Source: Azolla caroliniana
Taxonomy: Eukaryota; Polypodiophyta
Assembly: GCA_043228905.1 (NCBI GenBank)
Contig: JBHGNT010000001.1
Location: 35,402,001-35,466,000 of the forward strand
Reading direction: 5' to 3'
Length of the DNA: 64,000 nucleotides
The notes under the pieces are model-generated. The model was not told the DNA's origin, ran no database searches, and saw only the letters and a list, made by a program, of their open reading frames with translations. Position 1 is the stretch's first letter. Every line of letters begins with the position of its first letter. This document shows, one piece after another, positions 59,671 to 64,000 of this stretch. Both the position numbers and the translations under genes were made by a program.

Positions 59671-62600
59671 TCTGAGATGCTCAACTTCTTGATTTCTGGC
59701 TGCTGAAAGCCTTGTTATATGGGACTGGATGCTATAATTATCTTGTTGGCAGCACTCGATCTATTATTTTCTCTTGTTGCTTGTGAGAGAATGGAGAAAA
59801 TTCTTGTCTTTGGCGAATTATGTATCTGAAAACCAACCTTATGCTTTTTTCTATTTTCGTTTGTTTGTTTCTGCTGCAAAAGTTGTTGTTACAGCTTGCA
59901 TCTTTCACGGAGGTTTCCAATGACTCTGGCTCATGCCTACTTTTCAATAAGCTTTTGGTTTTGTCTTGATATTCATTCATTTTTATGCCAGCAATTGGTT
60001 GAATCTTTTGGGGGCGTAGTTGGTTTTCTCAAAGACTTTGTTTTTATCATGATTGGTTCTCAACATTTTTAGTTTATTCATTCCGGTATACTTCACACAA
60101 TGATCTTGCTTTTGTTTTTCAAAATTTTCTCACAATGATTTGTTCAATCTTTTGATTTTCTCCCTATTTCATAGTATTTGTTCACTTTGTTTTTCGAAAT
60201 GAATCATTTCCATTTGAGGCGAGGCTTAACAAATCTTAATACAGGAGTGATAACTAACTTCTGTCTTGAATCCATGACCTTTAGAATTTTCAAGGAGCCT
60301 TGTGATGTTTTGTTTGTGTGTGGGACGTAATTTCTTCCTAGCCCTTGGGTAGGTTGGTAAGCATGCTGTAATGTGCATGTCAAATTTGTAGGAATTTTAA
60401 AGACCATTTGGCTGGAATTTTAGGGTAAACAGATCTAATATGCTCATTCGTTTTTATACTACAAGCTCAACCATGTACTGCAGTTTTATTAACCTCATGC
60501 CTGAGGGTTTGTTGTTAGACCTAAGGCAACATCATGCATATCATAGTTGATATTGCTTCGTCTGAATGCTGTGGACCTATTATCTATATATTGGAATCAT
60601 GTATTGATAAGAAAACTTTATACACAAAGACAGTCATAATCTTCTGGTCTTTGCATTTGTTCCGGCACATCTTCATCTTGTTTTTTTCTATTTTGTCTGA
60701 GAGTCATCTGTTTTGACATATTTATGAGTTGAACCAGGTTAATTTTTTTATGGAATTGCTGATCTTGGTAGTTGAGTTGGACCAAGATTAACTTGTAAGA
60801 TGCAACAATGTGTAGGTGTCTGACAACAGATTAAGTTAACAATGCAATGCTACAAGTTAATTAGTAAATGTAAAATTTAAACAATTCACCATCCTACTAG
60901 AATATCCCAAAATCCTAGATTTTAATAGATATATTCGTCATTAGATAAATAATCAGACATAACAAGATGAACACCTTTAATTCATCTCGAATGTATATGA
61001 TAAACCCCACATTAATAAGGCTGCCATGGATATCATACTTGAACTCCTTGAACTTTCTACCCACCATTTAAGTGTTGACATACATAAGACGATTGTATAA
61101 TTGTATCTGTATGATCACAGTGTACTTTGTGATTTTATATCGTACGAAAATGAGCCCGAATTTTGCAAAATAATGAGATGATTGATTGACTTGATTGATT
61201 GTTCAGTTAGTCAATTTTGAATCAATTTATATGGGTATGCTTAGCTGTTTAAATTTATTTATATTTTCCAAGATCCTTATTTAGTGCTATTCATGTAACC
61301 AATCTTTGGACGTATGAAAAAAACTGTGTGATGGCTCATTTACTGAGGAGATAGTGTACCGAGTTTTATGGTCTTTCAATATTCTGTACTGTGAAACGAT
61401 GCAATAATTTATTTAAAGCTCTTGTATAGATGTAAATACTGTGTGTTATATCCGAAGTTGGTAGTTATCAGTTATCAGTTATCAATATTTTGGTAGTCAG
61501 TTTTGGGTAAACACTAAAACTTTGAGGCCACTGCACTGGATGTTCGACCAGGGGCATTTAAGGAAATACAAATCATAAAAACATAGGGCCATTTGGGCAA
61601 GTAAAAAATCTGTTAATATAATGTAGAAACCTTGGGGTGTTTGATACTGTTTTTTAGATGTCCATAACTAATTTTATGCCTGCTAGCCTAATTTATTGTG
61701 CATAGCCTGCGTAATGATGTCTTAGTTATCACTTTACAAGCAATTATTCTCAATTTGGGTGCAGTAAGTATTATTCAAGTTTGAAGTTACATCCATATTC
61801 AAATCATAACATAAAAAATGGTACACTGAAAACTTATACTGGTTGCTCAAAAGTCATTCTTGTTGGCCAAAGCAAAATGACCAAAATAGCTTGCTGTTTA
61901 TCTTGAGAAGTATTCTAATCTTCCTTTTCTCATATTGTTAGGGATGTAGAAAACTATATTAAGTTTGTTAAAATTAAGGAATACTGGTTTCATACAAAAA
62001 AGGGTTTGCTTTAGCTTCAAACTGTTACTATGCCAAAAACAGGTTTGGTTATATCCACATCCAGAACATGGCTGATTAAAGCTCATAGAAAGAGCATGAA
62101 ATCAGTCTCAAAGATTACTGGTAAGTGTGATTTAATATACAAAAAACAAGGTGTGTTTATGATTGCTCTTTGGCTTGAGTAATGTTTGGACTTTTCTTGT
62201 AATCTTGGAACTTCTTTCTTGGCTTTTTTTTTTCTAGAGGGATATTTGGAAGTTGACTTATCGTTCTTTGAGGACTTTTTTTTATTGTGATCTGGGTTTG
62301 TTGGTGACTTTTAGCCTTTTTGTGATGTCACTTCTTTTTTATATCTTACTTTCCATGTTATTTGTGACGTTCAAAGTTCATTTGTGTCTTTACTGTTTTT
62401 TCAGGGCTTCCTTTTTGTTTTTACCATTTGTTCTTTGAAAGATGTTTGTGTTTCTACTTCTCTTTTATGGTGTAGCTTCTTTGTCATTTGTGAAATGTAT
62501 ATTTTTTGTGTCATTACTTGTCTTTTGTAGCATAACATCTATTGTTCTCTATCAATTATGACAGTGGAGTTCTTTTTTACTTTATTTTAGCATTTATTTG

Positions 62601-64000
62601 ATCTTGGCTATATTTTCTATCATGCATGACTTCACTTTGACATTTATTCAATTATGGCTTCGAATTTTCACAGCTAACAATGTTCGGTTGATGGCGATGT
62701 TGAGTAGGCGCAAAAAGCCAAATGAGCAAATCTGGGTAGCAACATAGGATGGAGAAGGAGACAAGTAAATGAAGAGGATGAGGCAAAAGAGATAGTAGTT
62801 AGATACAAGTGAGGAAGAGGAGAGAAAAAGAGAGATAGGTGGGATGGAAGCTCGTGTTTTCAGGGGAAAAACAAGAGCAATTTGTCTAAGACAATGAGGA
62901 GAGGGGAGATGAGGTTCATATACCTTACCTCCCAACAAAAGTGGGGGAATTCTAAAAATACCCTTTGCATTATTAAAAAGGGGTATAACACCTGAGCGTA
63001 ACTCACATCCCAAACCTAAGCTATTTAGGTTGAATTACTTTGTAACTTACCAAAACAAATTGTACATTGGAAAACACAAAATTGAATGGCAATGCATGCT
63101 AGTTAGTGTGTACTTAGCCTAAACTTGATGTTCCATCATAAAAACATGTTTAATGGCAAACTTAACCCATCACCCTTGTAGGTTTTGGGTGATCTTGCAC
63201 TCGAGTTTCATTGTTGTCTTTAAACTCTTGTTTTGAGATATATCATTCTATTGTGAGATGCAATCATGCTCTTAGTTGTGGGACACTAGTCTTGGCCTAA
63301 TTTACACTCTTGTAGGATTCTTGGAGTTGTCACTCTATCTTGTAGTGTAAACCTTTCTAATTGTGGGAATAATGGGTTTCCTTCTCACTTTTCTATATAC
63401 CACAATTAGTATGCAATGTGCCCAAATTTCTATATATGCATAAACTACTTGCAAGGATGTGTAAATGGTTAGAAATTTGTGTACCTTGTGAAAACCTTGA
63501 AACGGTTGCTTGCCATTTTGTAGTCTTAGTTAGCACATAGTAGAGGATTGTAATCAAGCTCTCTACTTGACCATCGGACCTAAAGTAATCCAATGTTCTC
63601 TTCCCATGTGTGACCATAAACTTACCTTAGTCAATGTATACTTGGTTGTTCATAAATTCAATGCGGAAAACCAAAACCTAATGTCATGTTTTTTTGTAGA
63701 AATTGTACAACAGCTCGAGTGTTTTCTTAGTGCAAGCTTCTATGGAGTAGTTACACTAATGTATTTGATGATGTCAACCTTCATTTTTTGAATGATTGCT
63801 AAGTCATTATTGGCATCATTACTTCTCACATCTCTTTACATCTATATTCTTCAAGAGTGTTGCCAACCACAACTAGGCTTGCAATATTTTTCAATAAATT
63901 GTAAATGATGTTGGTGCTTAAGTGCCCCTTTACTACTTCCACAATGAGATTGCTCAATTAATGTTTTCTCATCATGACCTATCAATCACTTGCTTAGTCC
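59671..64000. other. 3' UTR and spacer, nothing recognised
   Basis: The UBA2-like 3' UTR probably ends within the first few hundred bases. Beyond it lies T-rich and AT-rich sequence with only short ORFs (under 125 codons) that show no family features. A gene starting beyond the window cannot be excluded. Confidence 0.4.

Overview
This is a window of nuclear DNA from a land plant. The genes are split by many GT-AG introns, long AT-rich introns and spacers carry decayed LINE retrotransposons, and the encoded families include a plant TGA-type bZIP factor and a plant P4-ATPase close to Arabidopsis ALA2. Large introns, abundant LINE debris and the sequence style make a fern or another non-angiosperm my guess for the lineage. 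That is inference from memory, not from a search.

Layout. 1-2046 (+): 3' part of a SPRTN/Spartan DNA-protein-crosslink protease gene, with the end of the SprT zinc region, a long acidic linker and a C-terminal UBZ4 zinc finger. 2047-4439: spacer with one short coding-like patch. 4440-5657 (-): intronless gene for an acidic protein of unknown function whose N-terminus is written in a telomere-like 39-bp minisatellite. 5658-7300: its microsatellite-rich 5' flank. 7300-16438: gene-poor spacer with a LINE zinc-knuckle remnant and a 163-bp tandem array. 16439-23764 (-): complete TGA-type bZIP transcription factor in eight coding exons, probably with a 5' UTR exon near 24888-25300. 25600-30351: spacer. 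30352-46833 (+): complete 24-exon P4-ATPase (phospholipid flippase). 48490-55497 (-): complete 8-exon F-box/WD40 protein, convergent with the flippase. 58048-59373 (+): intronless-CDS UBA2-like RNA-binding protein with two RRMs, divergent from the F-box gene, with an intron donor directly after its stop. 59374-64000: spacer, nothing recognised.

The five recognisable genes are ordinary nuclear genes for separate jobs (DNA repair, transcription, lipid flipping, probable ubiquitin ligase targeting, RNA binding). I see no operon-like or pathway logic among them.

The most notable non-gene structure is one LINE family present in at least eight mostly 5'-truncated copies, on both strands, inside introns of the bZIP and flippase genes. 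All copies end in a shared 3' tail with a small GGCCA/TGGCC stem-loop and a TTTC repeat. A second theme is local tandem duplication, with units of about 50 to 205 bp, in most long introns and spacers. I found no CRISPR, rRNA, convincing tRNA, or evidence for a novel defence-type system.
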